Shown one piece after another: positions 1 to 10,865 of a stretch of 64,000 nucleotides of DNA (its first letter is position 1; each line of letters opens with the position of its first letter). The notes under the pieces were generated by a model that ran no database searches, had not been told where the DNA came from, and worked only from the letters and a program-made list of their open reading frames with translations. Source of the DNA: Chalara sp. BL73 (Eukaryota > Ascomycota > Leotiomycetes > Helotiales); contig CAKJVC010000150.1 of assembly GCA_918026815.1 (NCBI GenBank), forward strand, positions 1,816,600 to 1,880,599. The letters are read 5' to 3'. Made by a program: the position numbers and the translations under genes.

Positions 1-2151
1 AAAAGCATCGACTGAGCCACCGTCTCTAAGGTCATTACTAGTACTCTCTTTTGTGTTATAGTCGAGTAAATGGTCAATCCAATAAAAACAGGAGTACCGT
101 GCTGCGGCTAGTGGATCTGGATCAGGCGGCTTGACTTGGTCGACAGAGATTCCAGGAGCGCTTAGGCTGTAGACATCACGTTGTAAAGTCCTGGACATGA
201 CTTCTAGTGACCTCGAGAAGATGGTATAATGCACATCTCCTATTCCAGGAGGAAAAATGAATTTATCTGCGGATAAAAACTCCTTTGCCGATTGATGAAT
301 GAAATAGGTACGATCCTCTCGTACGGTGAGAAATGAGCCGCATTTATTGACAATCTTCCTAACGTGGTCAAGATTGTTAGAAATTTTCTCAGGCAGGCTA
401 GAGAGGGCCCCTACCTCGAGGAGGTGGAGCGGGCGGTATGCGAGAGTCACAGTGGAAAGGACAAGACGACAGAATTCAGGATCCCTGCGCTGCAGCTGTT
501 GGACTTGCTGCATCATCCGATCGTAAAGCGGTTCTAACTCTGGCGGCATTTCTTGAAGCACCTCGAGTACGTCCCAGCTCTCCACAGGCTCAAGCTCCTT
601 TAAAACAAGGGCCGCCCAGAGGAAAGTCCCACTAGCCTTAGCGTATATTTGACCTCGGACTGTCTCTTGTAGCGCGCTATTGTCTATAATGAGCGGAAGT
701 TTGGATACTTTGAAATCGATAAACGTCTCGACAGCACGAGAAACATGCTCTTCGTTAAGCTCAAGGCTGAGCTTTATTTGTGCATTGTCAAGTCTCAGCC
801 GCGCCTCGATATCGGGTTTGTTGCGGCTCGACACAATCCATTTGACGCGAGGGAATGCTGAGGCACTTTGAACAACCAGATTCAAAAGCTTGGGAAGGTT
901 TATTTCGCATTCGTCGAGGGCATCGACGATCAGGTAGGTATTCTTCAAGCCTGGGTCTTGTAAAATGTTTCCAAAGACTGTAGACAAAGCTACCCAGCCA
1001 TTTATGCCATCGAAGGGCTTTTCGGCCCCATGCTCGTATTGCCTCCGCACGTGCGCGGCAAGTGATGGCTGCTGGTCGATGAGCAGGTAGATGAGGCCGC
1101 GGAGCACGGCTGTCGCATTGTTGATGCGCTCGTCGGTGGCTTGGCAGAAGAAGTATGCCAGCAGCGTGGTTGCCTCCTTTTTTCTGCTCAGTTCGTTGAT
1201 AATGCCGCAGAGTAGCATCGTTTTGCCTTTGCCAGGGTCGCCCTTAATCCAAAGAAACCGGCTCTGTATGTCGTCGCGCCATTGTTGAAATTCGGAATGT
1301 TTGAGGATCCAGCGGTAGGAGTCATCCAACAGGCCGCCCTTCGTCTCTTCGATTCGCTTTTTGTCGTCGCGGGGGTCGGTCGTCCGCAGGTCCTGTAGGC
1401 AGGTCTGGAAGTCACTTCGATTATCTGCCCAGGAAAAGAATCAGTCAGGCACAGTACTTGTCAATTTCTATCCTGATGTAAAAACTATGGTTGAAAAATC
1501 TAGATATGGTCTCGTATCATGCTATCTCTTACTACTAAAATGCCCGTCGCCACGGACCAAAATCATGTCCCCAGTTCCATTATGCTGGGGTCCTTCACCA
1601 ATGTTAGCATTATTGTTACCACTACCATGGTGGTGTTGGGTGACACCCCCAGTCTCTTCCTGGAGAGAGGAAGGCATTTCGCTCATCTCCTTGATCGCTT
1701 CTTCAAGCTCCTTGACTTGGGTGGCAGTAGCGGTTCCCGTCAGCTCTTTGCACGCGATCACTTGGATATCCCTCAATATCCCTTCCATCAAACACTCCAC
1801 TTTGCTCTCTTTCCCTAATGTACCGAGGGCTTTCTTGTATCGGTCGTACCACTTGTCGTCATCTTTCCGAATAACCTTCTGGAATATTTTCTTCAGGTTC
1901 TCAGCCTTCGCCTTGCATAACTCCAGAATAGGTTCCAATGCTTCGGCTGCCACTTCGTCGAGCGCCTGTGCCTTCTCTTCAGCTCTGTGGAGAATTTCGA
2001 TGACTAGTCGTAGTCGTGCAGCTACCTGACGAAATGCCTCCGGCTGGCCTTTGGCGTCTTTGGCGGCATCATATATCTTTTTAGTTGCCTCGATGACTGT
2101 TATCACGCCTGAAATCAGGCTAAGGACAAACCCTGCCTCGGCGCCGGACAT
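1..2151 (-). CDS. SesA-NACHT STAND receptor, 3' part beyond the window
   Basis: Fungal NLR-like signalling ATPase, expected to oligomerise on ligand recognition and activate its N-terminal domain. Exons complement(1..1424, 1533..2151); the 108-bp intron has a GTAAGA donor and a GGGCAG acceptor and rejoins the frame. I start at the second Met (MSGAEAGFVL), the usual beginning of SesA domains, rather than 21 codons upstream. Residues 1-150 are a helical SesA-type domain. Residues 168-205 are a Gly/Asn/His-rich linker ending VRGDGHF. NACHT follows, with Walker A GDPGKGKT at 268-275 and Walker B LIVDALDEC at 371-379. The exon-2 frame is open for 1424 bp with no stop up to base 1, giving 681 residues. 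It includes the conserved FIHQSAKEFL block. The C-terminus, probably repeats such as WD40 or ankyrin, is outside the window. The NACHT core closely resembles that of the HNWD gene at 5731-10062. Confidence 0.9.
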
Positions 2152-2211
2152 GATAAGAACCGACGACGATTCTTGGAGGGATACTAGGCTGTTAATGTCT
2201 AAAAAATAATT

Positions 2212-2984
2212 CACAAGTACATATTTGACAACCTAGCGGAAGTTGGATCTTGAACCACACACAGTAACCGAGTGTGCTGCTGGATGGAGATTAAGGATGT
2301 GCGCGATGCTGTTGTGTGCCCAGACTGTCTGAAAGAGTGAGGCTCGGAAAATTCGTTGTGACAAGCGTGGCATGACCTTTCTTTAAGGTTTCTCGCTTGA
2401 GGCTTAGAGGGGGCCCCGCAGTGGGCCTGTCTGGCTAGAATCTTGCGCGGCCAGGGCGCATGCTTAATCATGTTCTCGGTGAAGCAAGCTCCAGTGAGTG
2501 GTCTGAACTCGCGATGATGCCGAGTGGCATGGCGTATTGAGACTGCTTCAGCTACGAATAATACTCTAAGGCGAATTAAAAATGCTTTGGTCAAATGAGT
2601 TGACTAAATATGAGGGAGGTCAAGCACATAATAGCAATTTTGTGGTTCTAGGATGGGTCGATGGAAGCAAGAACTGCTCAGCCTACTTGCTAGTCAAGTT
2701 AGCAGGGCGAAATCGGCAAATTACTTCTTATGCACTGCCGCCGGGCTAAAAACGACTCCCTAATCAGGAAGTATTTCTAATACTTGGCCAGGGGCGGTGT
2801 GAGAACTTGTTGTATATAAGAATGCCACTGAAAAAATATATCTAATTGAGATTTTTGCATTTTTTTTAGCCGTCGGTTTATGTTTTATCGTGTACATTTC
2901 AATTTATTTGAAATGTCCAGATCTTAAGTTGACCTGAATAGGCAACATTGTCGTGATGCATTGCAGGTGGGGCTAAGCTTGACA
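2212..2984. other. Intergenic, nothing recognised
   Basis: Upstream region of the SesA-NACHT gene. A 127-codon minus-strand open frame at 2211-2594 has no recognisable domain. Bases 2700-2950 are AT-rich. I see no gene or element boundary here. Confidence 0.4.
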
Positions 2985-3587
2985 CTCAGTTCACAAGCGA
3001 ACCACTACCACAACTGAAACGCCAAAACTTTCTTGCCATTGTACAAATGAAGCTTTTTTGCGTTGTTTATATCCATTTGAGCAAGCCCGCGGTGTGCCGG
3101 GTGTGCCGGGTGTGATAGTGCTGCGTAGCTTGGGGGGTGGTCATGGATATTGTATCAGGCTCCTTCTCGATATTAAACCTTCCAGTGTGCTTCACTTAAC
3201 TCTTTAGCTATAACAGGGAACTTACAACCTGTTTTGCTCTTGGTTCCTCTTTTACCGGCTCGTAACCAATCCTGCGAGTTGTTTTCGGGCGGAGGTTGAC
3301 CGCCGCGGTCGCGCTTATAGAACACCTTTTTTTCGTAAGCTGTTGTATGGAATAGACCGACCGATGCGAAAGGCGTAATAATGCTGTCCTGCCCAGGCTT
3401 GAATTGACTTGTAAAGCTGGTCTTGAGAGCAATATGTAGCTTCTGGTGGTGGTGGCATTCGGGAATGGTCGGCAGTTAAGGGTGTTACTGGTGATGGTGA
3501 TGGTGACCTTAATACTAATGGAACACCTCTAGAAGAGTGCACTAGCATAGATGACGGCATATCCATAAGTATACGGGCAAAAAACAA
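2985..3587 (-). pseudogene. MULE (FAR1-like) transposase N-terminal relic
   Basis: Read on the minus strand, three stretches reproduce the N-terminal FAR1-like region of fungal Mutator-like transposases: SIQAWAGQHYYAFRIGRS (about 3350-3410), then YKRDRGGQPPPEN and GTKSKTGCKFPVIAKE (about 3200-3320), then HDHPPSYAALSHPAH and RGLAQMDINNAKKLHL (about 3030-3160). They lie in different frames. The first switch falls in a run of seven A at about 3326. TAA and TGA stops replace sense codons at about 3177 and 3156. HPA is duplicated within HPAHPAH. The catalytic DDE region is missing. It cannot encode a working transposase. The flanking repeat at 3611-3662 matches the terminal repeats of the MITE at 33730-34406. 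Confidence 0.8.
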
Positions 3588-3610
3588 AAGTTATTCAAGC
3601 TCTGGTTGTG

Positions 3611-3662
3611 TTACAGGTGCGTAATCGCATCTTGACGAGCTAGTCGCATTGTGTTTTACAGG
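3611..3662. repeat. MULE subterminal repeat fragment
   Basis: The reverse complement reads CCTGTAAAACACAATGCGAC followed by TAGCTCGTCAAGATGCGATT. This matches the inner end of the right terminal repeat of the MITE at 33730-34406, which has the same 22-24 bp sub-units beginning GCCTGTAAA or GCTTGTAAA. It sits directly upstream of the MULE transposase relic, which suggests one family. Length and identity are judged by eye. Confidence 0.6.
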
Positions 3663-3904
3663 TTTAGTATAGTGCAGGATACACTTAGTCAGATTCTAAA
3701 CGTACATACTATGTAGGTGTAGTCGGACCTGGGCTTTCTGCACATAGGTCTCAGCGAATGGTGGTATCGATCACGAACAGAAAACCTTAATAAATCCACC
3801 GACTGCGCTCTAGTCAACGAGACATCTTTCTATCTAAGACCCAAACCCCCTTAAGGGTCCTTCCAGTTTGAGAACCGTCAGGTCCGCTACCCGCACTTAA
3901 GACC
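3663..3904. other. Short intergenic stretch
   Basis: Between the MULE fragment and the HET pseudogene. No gene or element recognised. It would contain the former promoter of the HET pseudogene. Confidence 0.4.
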
Positions 3905-4605
3905 ACGCAACTTCTCAACGTAAGAACGTACACACTGAGCTACTTTCCCGACAAGGAGGTCTGTACCAACGAGATACTATCTCGCACATGGGAAAAGGAG
4001 GAGGTTTTGTTCCAATACTTAGGCCCGAAGGATCACCTACACCGGTCGACCTCGTAGGATGGCAGAGAGTCGTTGGCTGCTGCAGAACAGCCGCAGAATA
4101 CAATGTCAACTGAGTCTGGATTGATTCCTGCTGCATTGAAAAATCTTCAAGCCAGGAGCCGAGCGAAGCTATCCTATCAATGGTCATTTGGTACCGCCAG
4201 GCACATGTATGTATCGCTTTCTTGAACGATTTCGAAAACCGAGAGTCATGGTATAATCCGCATTTTATGGCAGACTTCAAAAGCTGCAAGTGGTTCACCC
4301 GTGGATAGACAGTCCATAAATTACCCGCTCCAAAGCGAGTAGGTTTTACTAATTGTGATTGGCAAAGAGTGGGCGGACGAACTGGCTTGGCTGATGCGAT
4401 TGCTCATGCAACTGGGATTTCGCCTGACGATACACTTGACCCAATCTCCAAAATTTCATTGGAGCGAAAGCTTTCCTGGATCTCAACACGAGAAACAACC
4501 AAACCGGGAGATATGGCATAATGCATGATGGGCCTATGCAGCGAGTCTATGCTAGTGCTATACGACGAAGACGAAGGAAAGTCTAAGCAGTCGATCGAGC
4601 ATTAG
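3905..4605 (+). pseudogene. HET domain gene, point-mutated relic
   Basis: One plus-strand frame, with one or two slips, spells a HET domain in order: LLNVRTYTLSYFPD, ILSRTWEKEEVLFQ, WIDSCCIEKSSSQEPSEA, WYRQAHVCIAFLNDFE, WFTRG, LPAPKRVGFTNCDW, LADAIAHATGIS, then SLERKLSWISTRETTKPGDM. The expected ATG at 3905 is ACG. The Trp of the RGWTLQELLAP block is TAG, and the Tyr after GDMA is TAA. A TGA precedes VWID. TGG-to-TAG and ATG-to-ACG are transition changes of the kind left by repeat-induced point mutation, but other changes also occur. The domain is dead. A 127-codon open frame on the opposite strand is only its shadow. Confidence 0.85.
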
Positions 4606-4799
4606 AAACGAACATGGTGAAAAGGAAAAGCGAATACTAGCAATACAAGCTTCGACGCCGTGCGGGTCTCGTTGGTGGTTTTCATGGTGGTTATTTTTAA
4701 TGTCCTTCTGAGCAGTTTTTACTACAGTCATTTCGAAGCGAGCAACGAAATCCAAAGTATACGCACTATATTAGTTGAACGGGAGATTATATATACACC

Positions 4800-5340
4800 T
4801 TTAGTACTTAAAGGTGAGTCTGCGGAAGAATTTGCCAGCAAACTCGCAGAGATCAGAAGGTAAAGAGCACAAGGTATATGCACAACTAAGGCCAAAGTTT
4901 TTCTGCAATCGCTGTAGGTGAACCTTGCGGTTATAGGTGGGCGCCAAGGTAAAATATAGTGATTTCCTCAGCTTCGGCTATGTCTCGGAGAGCATATATC
5001 GTGAGCCGCTGAAGATTCCCATTCTAATTAAAATGAGCATTAGGGATGCATGAGTGGTTGAAGTAAGACTACTGAGGAAAATACCAACTTTTTTTAGCGT
5101 CAAATCCAAGAGGGAACGCGTTTGTCCTAAAACGGCTAGCTACTTCCCCGTATATTTTTATGAGAGTTATGCAGCAAGTAAAACTGCTTCTTCTCTTCCT
5201 GGGTAAGGGCATCGACTGCGCCCAAGATTTCCTCACGATGTTGTGTTGTATCAGAGCTTCTGAAAGGCACCTTGAATGACGGGGGTTCGAAAAGAATGCT
5301 TGTCCCTCTGGGGATTAAGAATGACATGATGGTAGGCTTG
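4800..5340 (-). pseudogene. SET-domain (SMYD-like) gene relic
   Basis: The minus strand reads IPRGTSILFEPPSFKVP, ALTQEEKKQFYLLHNSH, then in a shifted frame RTNAFPLG, the SET hallmark YFNHSCIPNAHF, NLQRLTIYALRDIAEAEE and finally a Cys-rich FGLSCAYTLCSLP as in post-SET regions. In-frame TAG codons stand before the NHSC block and after AHFN, and a TAA follows GAHL. At least two frameshifts are needed. In life it would have been a lysine methyltransferase-like protein of the small fungal SET family. The gene is truncated at both ends. No function remains. Confidence 0.8.
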
Positions 5341-5399
5341 TGAGGGATGCGAGGTTGTTGAAGTTTGTTTTGTCTTCGAGAACTGGAAGTGGTGCTCAA

Positions 5400-5730
5400 C
5401 CGGTATAGTCATGTGACGCGTCACGAAAATGCTGCATAAGGATCATTGTGCGTATCCCTTGAAGATTCCTGCTCTTTCATTTGTACTCATGTTCCATCCT
5501 GAATCAAACGCTTCGGTACGTTGTACATCGTACGATCTCCAACTCCAGCCAATGACACCTGCAATTGGAGATATCTCCAAACTAACAGTGCGGCCAGAAC
5601 GAAAGCATACTAACTTAGATGAGAACTCCCCTAAGACCCTCTATGAAATAGAGATAAAAGGAAGGCGATAGAACAAGAAGACGATACAAGAAAACGATAT
5701 AATCAACGACCCAAGCTCCATCCGTATATA
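5400..5730. other. Intergenic, nothing recognised
   Basis: 3' flank of the HNWD gene. An 80-codon plus-strand open frame at 5429-5671 has no recognisable domain and no splice context. I do not support a gene here. Confidence 0.4.
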
Positions 5731-8700
5731 TCACAGGAACTTTGACGCTTGTATAAACTTAAAAATTGAAATTTTGCCAGTGGATTGCCCCAGAACGACA
5801 GATCCACGCAAAATAGCGATTACTCTTGTGCGATATTCAGGGGGTAGCCAGAGAATATTTACATCCCCTTCCATGATCCAGTCATTGGATACAACAAGAT
5901 TGTGTGATACTACTGTCCGATTGTTGTAATCAGACATAACCTGCCTGCCGTCCGGCGAGAATGCGACTGAGCTGACCGCAACTGTATGACCCTCGAGCGC
6001 TGGCAGGACCTGCGCGCCCGTGGCTGCATCCCAAAGCCGTATCGTGTTATCGCAAGACCCAGACACTACTTGCTTGCCGTCCGGCGAGAAGGCGACTGAG
6101 CTGATCTCAGCTGTATAACCCTCGAGCGCTGGCAGGACCTGCGCACCTGTGGTCGCATCCCAGAGCCGTACTGTGTAATCGTCGGATCCAGACACTACTC
6201 GCTTGCCGTCCGGCGAAAAAGCGACTGAGCTGACCTCAGCTGTATGACCCTCGAGCTCTGGCAGGACCTGCGCACCTGTGGCCGCATCCCAGAGCCGTAT
6301 CGTGTGATCCCAAGATCCAGACAATACTTGCTTGCTGTCCGGCGAAAAGGCGACTGAGCTAACCCCAGCTGTATGACCCACGAGCTCTGGCAGGACTTGC
6401 GCGCGTGTAGCTACGTCCCAGAGACGTACCGTGTAATCGTAAGATCCAGACACCACCTGCCTGCCGTCCGGCGAGAAAGCGACTGAACTAACCGTGTCTG
6501 TATGACCGACGAGCGCTGGCAGGACTTGCGCGCCTGTGGCCACGTCCCAGAGCCGTATCGTCTGATCCCAAGATCCAGACACTACTTGCTTGCCGTCCGG
6601 CGAGAAAGCGACTGAACTAACCGTGTCTGTATGACCCACGAGCGCTGGCATGCCTTGCGCGCCTGTGGCCACGTCCCAGAGCCGTATTGTCTGATCCCAA
6701 GATCCAGACACTACTTGCTTGCCGTCCGGCGAGAAAGCGACTGAGCTAACCCTAGTTGTATGACCGACGAGCGCTAGCAGAACCTGTGCACCTGTGGCCG
6801 CATCCCAGAGCCGTATTGTGTAATCGTCGGATCCAGACACTACTCGCTTGCCGTCCAGCGAAAAGGCGACTGAGCTAACCGTGTCTGTATGACCCACGAG
6901 CGCTGGCAGGACCTGCGCGCCTGTGGCCACGTCCCAGAGCCGCACCGTGTGATCGTAAGAACCAGACACTATCTGCCTGCTATCAGGCGAGAAGGCGGCT
7001 GAGCTGACCCTAAATGTATGGCCTTCGAGCGCTGGCAGGAGCTGCACGCCCGTGGCCGCGTCCCATAGCCGTATTGTCTGATCCCAAGATCCAGAGACCA
7101 CCTGCCTGCTGTCCGGCGAAAAAGCGACTGAGCTAATCCCAGCTGTATGACCGACAAGCGCTGGCAGGACTTGCGCGCCTGTGGCCACGTCCCAGAGCCG
7201 CACTGTGTGATCGTAAGAACCAGACACTATCTGCCTGCCATCCGGCGAGAAGGCGACTGAGCTGACCCTAACTGTATGGCCCTCGAACGCTGGCAGGACC
7301 TGCGCACCCGTGGCCGCGTCCCATAGCCGTATTGTCTGATCCCAAGATCCAGACACCACTTGCTTGCCGTCCGGCGAGAAAGCGACTGAGGTGATCCCAG
7401 CTGTATGACCGACGAGCGCTGGCAGGACCTGCGCACCTGTGGCCACGTCCCAGAGCCGCACCGTATTATCGTAAGACCCAGACACCACCTGCCTGCCATC
7501 CGGCGAGAAGGCGACTGACCTGACCACGTCTGTATGGCCCTCGAGCGTCTGTAGCATCGCGTTCCAGTCTGCTTCAACTCTAGGCTTTGTCTGGATCCAA
7601 CAAGGAACACACTTCTCAAATGCTGTTCGGACGATACTCTTCTCTGGGGCGAAAAGAAGGGCTGAACAATACGACTGAAGGGGAGCCTGCTCAATAATTG
7701 ATCGGCTATACCAGACAAACCGTTTTGCATCGTGGAGAAATGCATATAGATGCGGATCTCTATATGCCTTACTAAATCAGCTTGAACCGTCTATAATTTT
7801 TCGGCTGCAGAAGCTTACCTGTGCTCGGTTCTCAAGCTTCCTAATTATTGCTATACATTTTGACAAGTTGTTCATTAGACTAAGTGCTTCGAGCCAATAA
7901 AGAAAGCTCTGACATAAAAACCTATAAACAGAGCCACCGTCCTCGAGGTTCTTTTCAACCATCCCTCCAGTATCACACTCGAGCAGATGGTCAGCCCAAT
8001 AGAGACAGGAGTACTGTATTGTAGCTAGTGGATCTGGAATAGGCGGCTTGACTTGATTGATCGAGATTCCAGGAGCTGCTAAGCTATAGATGTCACGTCT
8101 GAGTGTGCGGGACATGGCCTGCAGTGATCGAGAGAAGATGCTGCTGTGCACATCTTGTGTTTTAAAGAGCAATGAATCATTAGATGCCTTTTCAACCAAA
8201 AATTCCTTCGCTGACTGGTGAACAAAGAATATAGTGCGTTCTCGAAGCGTGAGAAAGGAGCCACAATAGCCTATAATTTCAGATAGAGCTCCATCTTCGC
8301 CAGTAACTCCGTTGGGCATGTCCACAAGCGCTACCAGCTCATCGAGCGTAATGGGCCGATACACAGTCGAAACGACAGCTAGTATACGTATACAGAGCTC
8401 AGCATCTTCCGAATCTATAATTTGGTCTAGCATCCGCCGGTAGAGCGCATCGAGTCCAGCCGGAACCACGTTCAACTTCTTGACGGCTTTCCATCCCGAA
8501 AGATTCGACAGCTCTTGGCAGACCAACGCCACCCAAAGAAAAGTACCGTTCGCGTTTAGCGTAAGTCGCTGCTGGACAGCGTCCCGTGTCTCGCTCTTAT
8601 ACTTGTTCCGCGTCGCTAGCCAATTAACCTTAGACTGGATAAAAGTCGCGACGGCAGCGGAAGCGGAGTTTTCATTAAGCTCGAGACACAGTCTTTGCTT

Positions 8701-10062
8701 CTGCGTTGCAAAGTCAAGCGTTTTCTCGATTTCTGGCCAGTTGCGGCTAGAGACCACCCACTTGATACGAGGAGATATAGACGAAGTCTGCGCGATGAAA
8801 TCTAATAGTTTTGACAGGTCTTTTATACATTCATCGAGTGCATCGACAATTAAGTAAGTACTATTTAGATTTGGGTCTTGTAGGATGCTAGTGAAAATCT
8901 CGGTCAAAGCAACCCAGGCATTTGCATCCTCAAAGAGCGCCTTGCCAGCCTGATCGTACTTCGTTCGCGCATGCGAGATGAGAGATTGCTGTTGGTCGAC
9001 TAGCAAGTAAATCAGACCCCGCAGCACGGCTGTGGCGTGGTTAATCCGGGAATCCGTGGCCTGGCAAAAGAAGTACGATAGAAGCACGGACTTGGCTGAG
9101 GACCTTTTTAGCTCGTTGGCAATACCGCAAAGCAGCATTGTCTTGCCTTTACCAGGATCACCTTTAATCCACAGTAGCCGACTATGTTGGCTGTTGCGCC
9201 ATTGCTGGAAGTCAGAGTTTTCTACCACCCACCGATAAGACTCCTCTAGTAAGCCGCCCTTAGTGGCCTCGATACGTTTCTTATCATCGCGGGGATCGGT
9301 GAGACGCAGGTCTTGGATGCATTTATGCATTTTGTCGAATTCATCCCAGAGCCGATCGAATGCTTTCACTTTTCCCTCGCCATAGATAGGGAATAAGTAG
9401 ACGCCGAAAATGCCTAGCAATGAGTAGGCCTTGTCTTCTTCTCGCCCAGTTGTACGGTGTTCCATCCACCGCATTCGCTCATCGACGCTATATCGAGATA
9501 AAGAATCTCCTTGAAGCGCAGAGGAAGGTATGTTTGTTGCTTCGCAAATCTGCTGTTTAAAAGAACTCTTATCCCCAAGTCGCTTCCCTTCTAGAGAGAA
9601 AAACTCCACCGAAGCTGGGGCAAGGAGCTCCTGGAGCGTCCAGCCCCGGGTGAACCATCTACTGTTCCGGAAATCCAGATCCCACGACTGTGGGTTATTA
9701 TTTTTGACATCGATGATGGGGCTAGAAACATCCGACAAATAAACGTAGCATCGGCTCGCGTTACGATACCAACGAAACATGGAATTGATCGAACGCGAGA
9801 GCTCAGCGCCATTTTCCTTGTTGATGCAGCAGGTGTCAACCCAAAAGTATAGCAGACCATCTCGTCTAGCCTGTTCTCCACAGAACCTGATCTTCTTAAA
9901 ACCAAGCTTGTCCTCGCCAGTCCTATTTATTATGTCTGCGAAGGTAACTTCCTCGCTGTCTTGTCCCCATGTGTGCGAGAGTACGGCATACTTGGGTATA
10001 TCACTCTGAAAGAACTCGGTCAAGCTGAAATCACCATCGTCGTTATATTTCAGCAGACGCAT
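5731..10062 (-). CDS. HET-NACHT-WD40 NLR-like receptor (HNWD / het-e type)
   Basis: Intact STAND receptor of 1426 residues, the architecture of Podospora anserina HET-E, HET-D and HET-R, which trigger heterokaryon-incompatibility cell death. Exons complement(5731..7767, 7819..10062). The 51-bp intron (GTAAGC...TAAG) joins ...ENRAQ to AYRDPHLYAF without changing frame. HET effector: residues 1-220, starting MRLLKYNDDG, with AVLSHTWG, WVDTCCI and FTRGWTLQELLAP. NACHT: Walker A GDPGKGKT 301-308, Walker B LIVDALDEC 404-412. WD40: twelve 43-residue repeats at about 823-1338 plus a decayed thirteenth, then a unique tail of about 50 residues. The start gives the canonical HET N-terminus. The 803 bp upstream holds the promoter. 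The repeats are nearly identical, so copy number may vary between strains. Confidence 0.95.
5998..7545 (-). repeat. Twelve tandem 129-bp WD40-coding repeats
   Basis: In-frame units of exactly 43 codons from (L/F)(E/V)G(H/Y)T to LPA/LPE, with an almost constant framework (VAFSPDGKQVVSGS and TIRLWDAATGAQ). Variation concentrates at unit positions 6-8 (AG, VR, FR, DT, TR, AE, DV), 25 (W, Y, D, C) and 27 (Q, N, H, Y), which lie on the expected binding face. High identity between units indicates concerted evolution by unequal crossover or gene conversion, as described for HNWD genes. A degenerate thirteenth unit lies at about 5930-5997. Confidence 0.93.
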
Positions 10063-10865
10063 TGTTCGGCTGGGTTCGTAGATCGTAAGAAAGCAGGTTC
10101 TTGAAAGTTACTAAGTCATCGAGTTGGCATAGATGGAAGATGGATGAAGATTTGCGTGAAGATTTGGGAGAAAGATATCGGGTTGAGGTTGGCACAATCA
10201 GCCAAGCGACAGCCTCGCGCAACAGCGTCGTCGTGCATCACTATAAGTCCGCAAGACCTGCCAATTGCTCGGTCTCATCGCCGGAATCTTGGAAGTCGTA
10301 GTTGAATAGGAGATCCGAAGTCACGCTTGATTGAGCCATGATATGCTCCTATCTCTAAGGAAGGAGTTGAAGGAACATGAAAGTGGGTGACAGAAATCTG
10401 GGGATCCAGAATCATTGATGGGTGGTGGGTGTTTGAGCTTCCGCCTCGCGTCCAGCCACGGCCTCAACAGCCACACACTCGCCTGACTTGAATTACGTCG
10501 GGATAAACCACCCAGGTATTAAGGACCCCGCACTTGGTGGTGGTCTGTGCACGGGATCCCGTCACTAAGCCCTGTTCAGAGTATTTCAGGCACTCAAGTG
10601 CTCTGAGGGGACTGTACTCCAATCGCCCGACGCGTCCCGCAGACAGCTTAGCGAAAAGGCAGAGTGGATTTGATCGGTCACTTTTCCCTTCTCAAGGCAG
10701 AAGTCGTTATCAGGAAACAACCATCCTTTAGATGACATTTCTCAAATCGCCTTTTAAGAACTGTGTGGCTGGTGGTGAGATCCTCCCACTCCTGCTTTTG
10801 CCAATCCACTAATCTCCTATCTGCTCCGCCAAGTATCCCTCGTCAAGGCCGCGATTCGGCCCACA
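10063..10865. promoter_or_regulatory. Divergent intergenic region upstream of the HNWD gene
   Basis: 803 bp between the HNWD start (minus) and the decayed dehydrogenase (plus). It must hold the receptor promoter. I see no clear TATA or known motif. Pyrimidine-rich tracts occur at about 10740-10860, just before the old dehydrogenase start. Confidence 0.5.

Noticed and set aside
3915..4298. 127-codon minus-strand open frame as a gene
   Set aside because: It is antisense to a clearly readable HET domain on the plus strand.
6969..7745. Long alternate frames within the WD40 region as separate genes
   Set aside because: They are repeats of the same 129-bp unit read out of frame.
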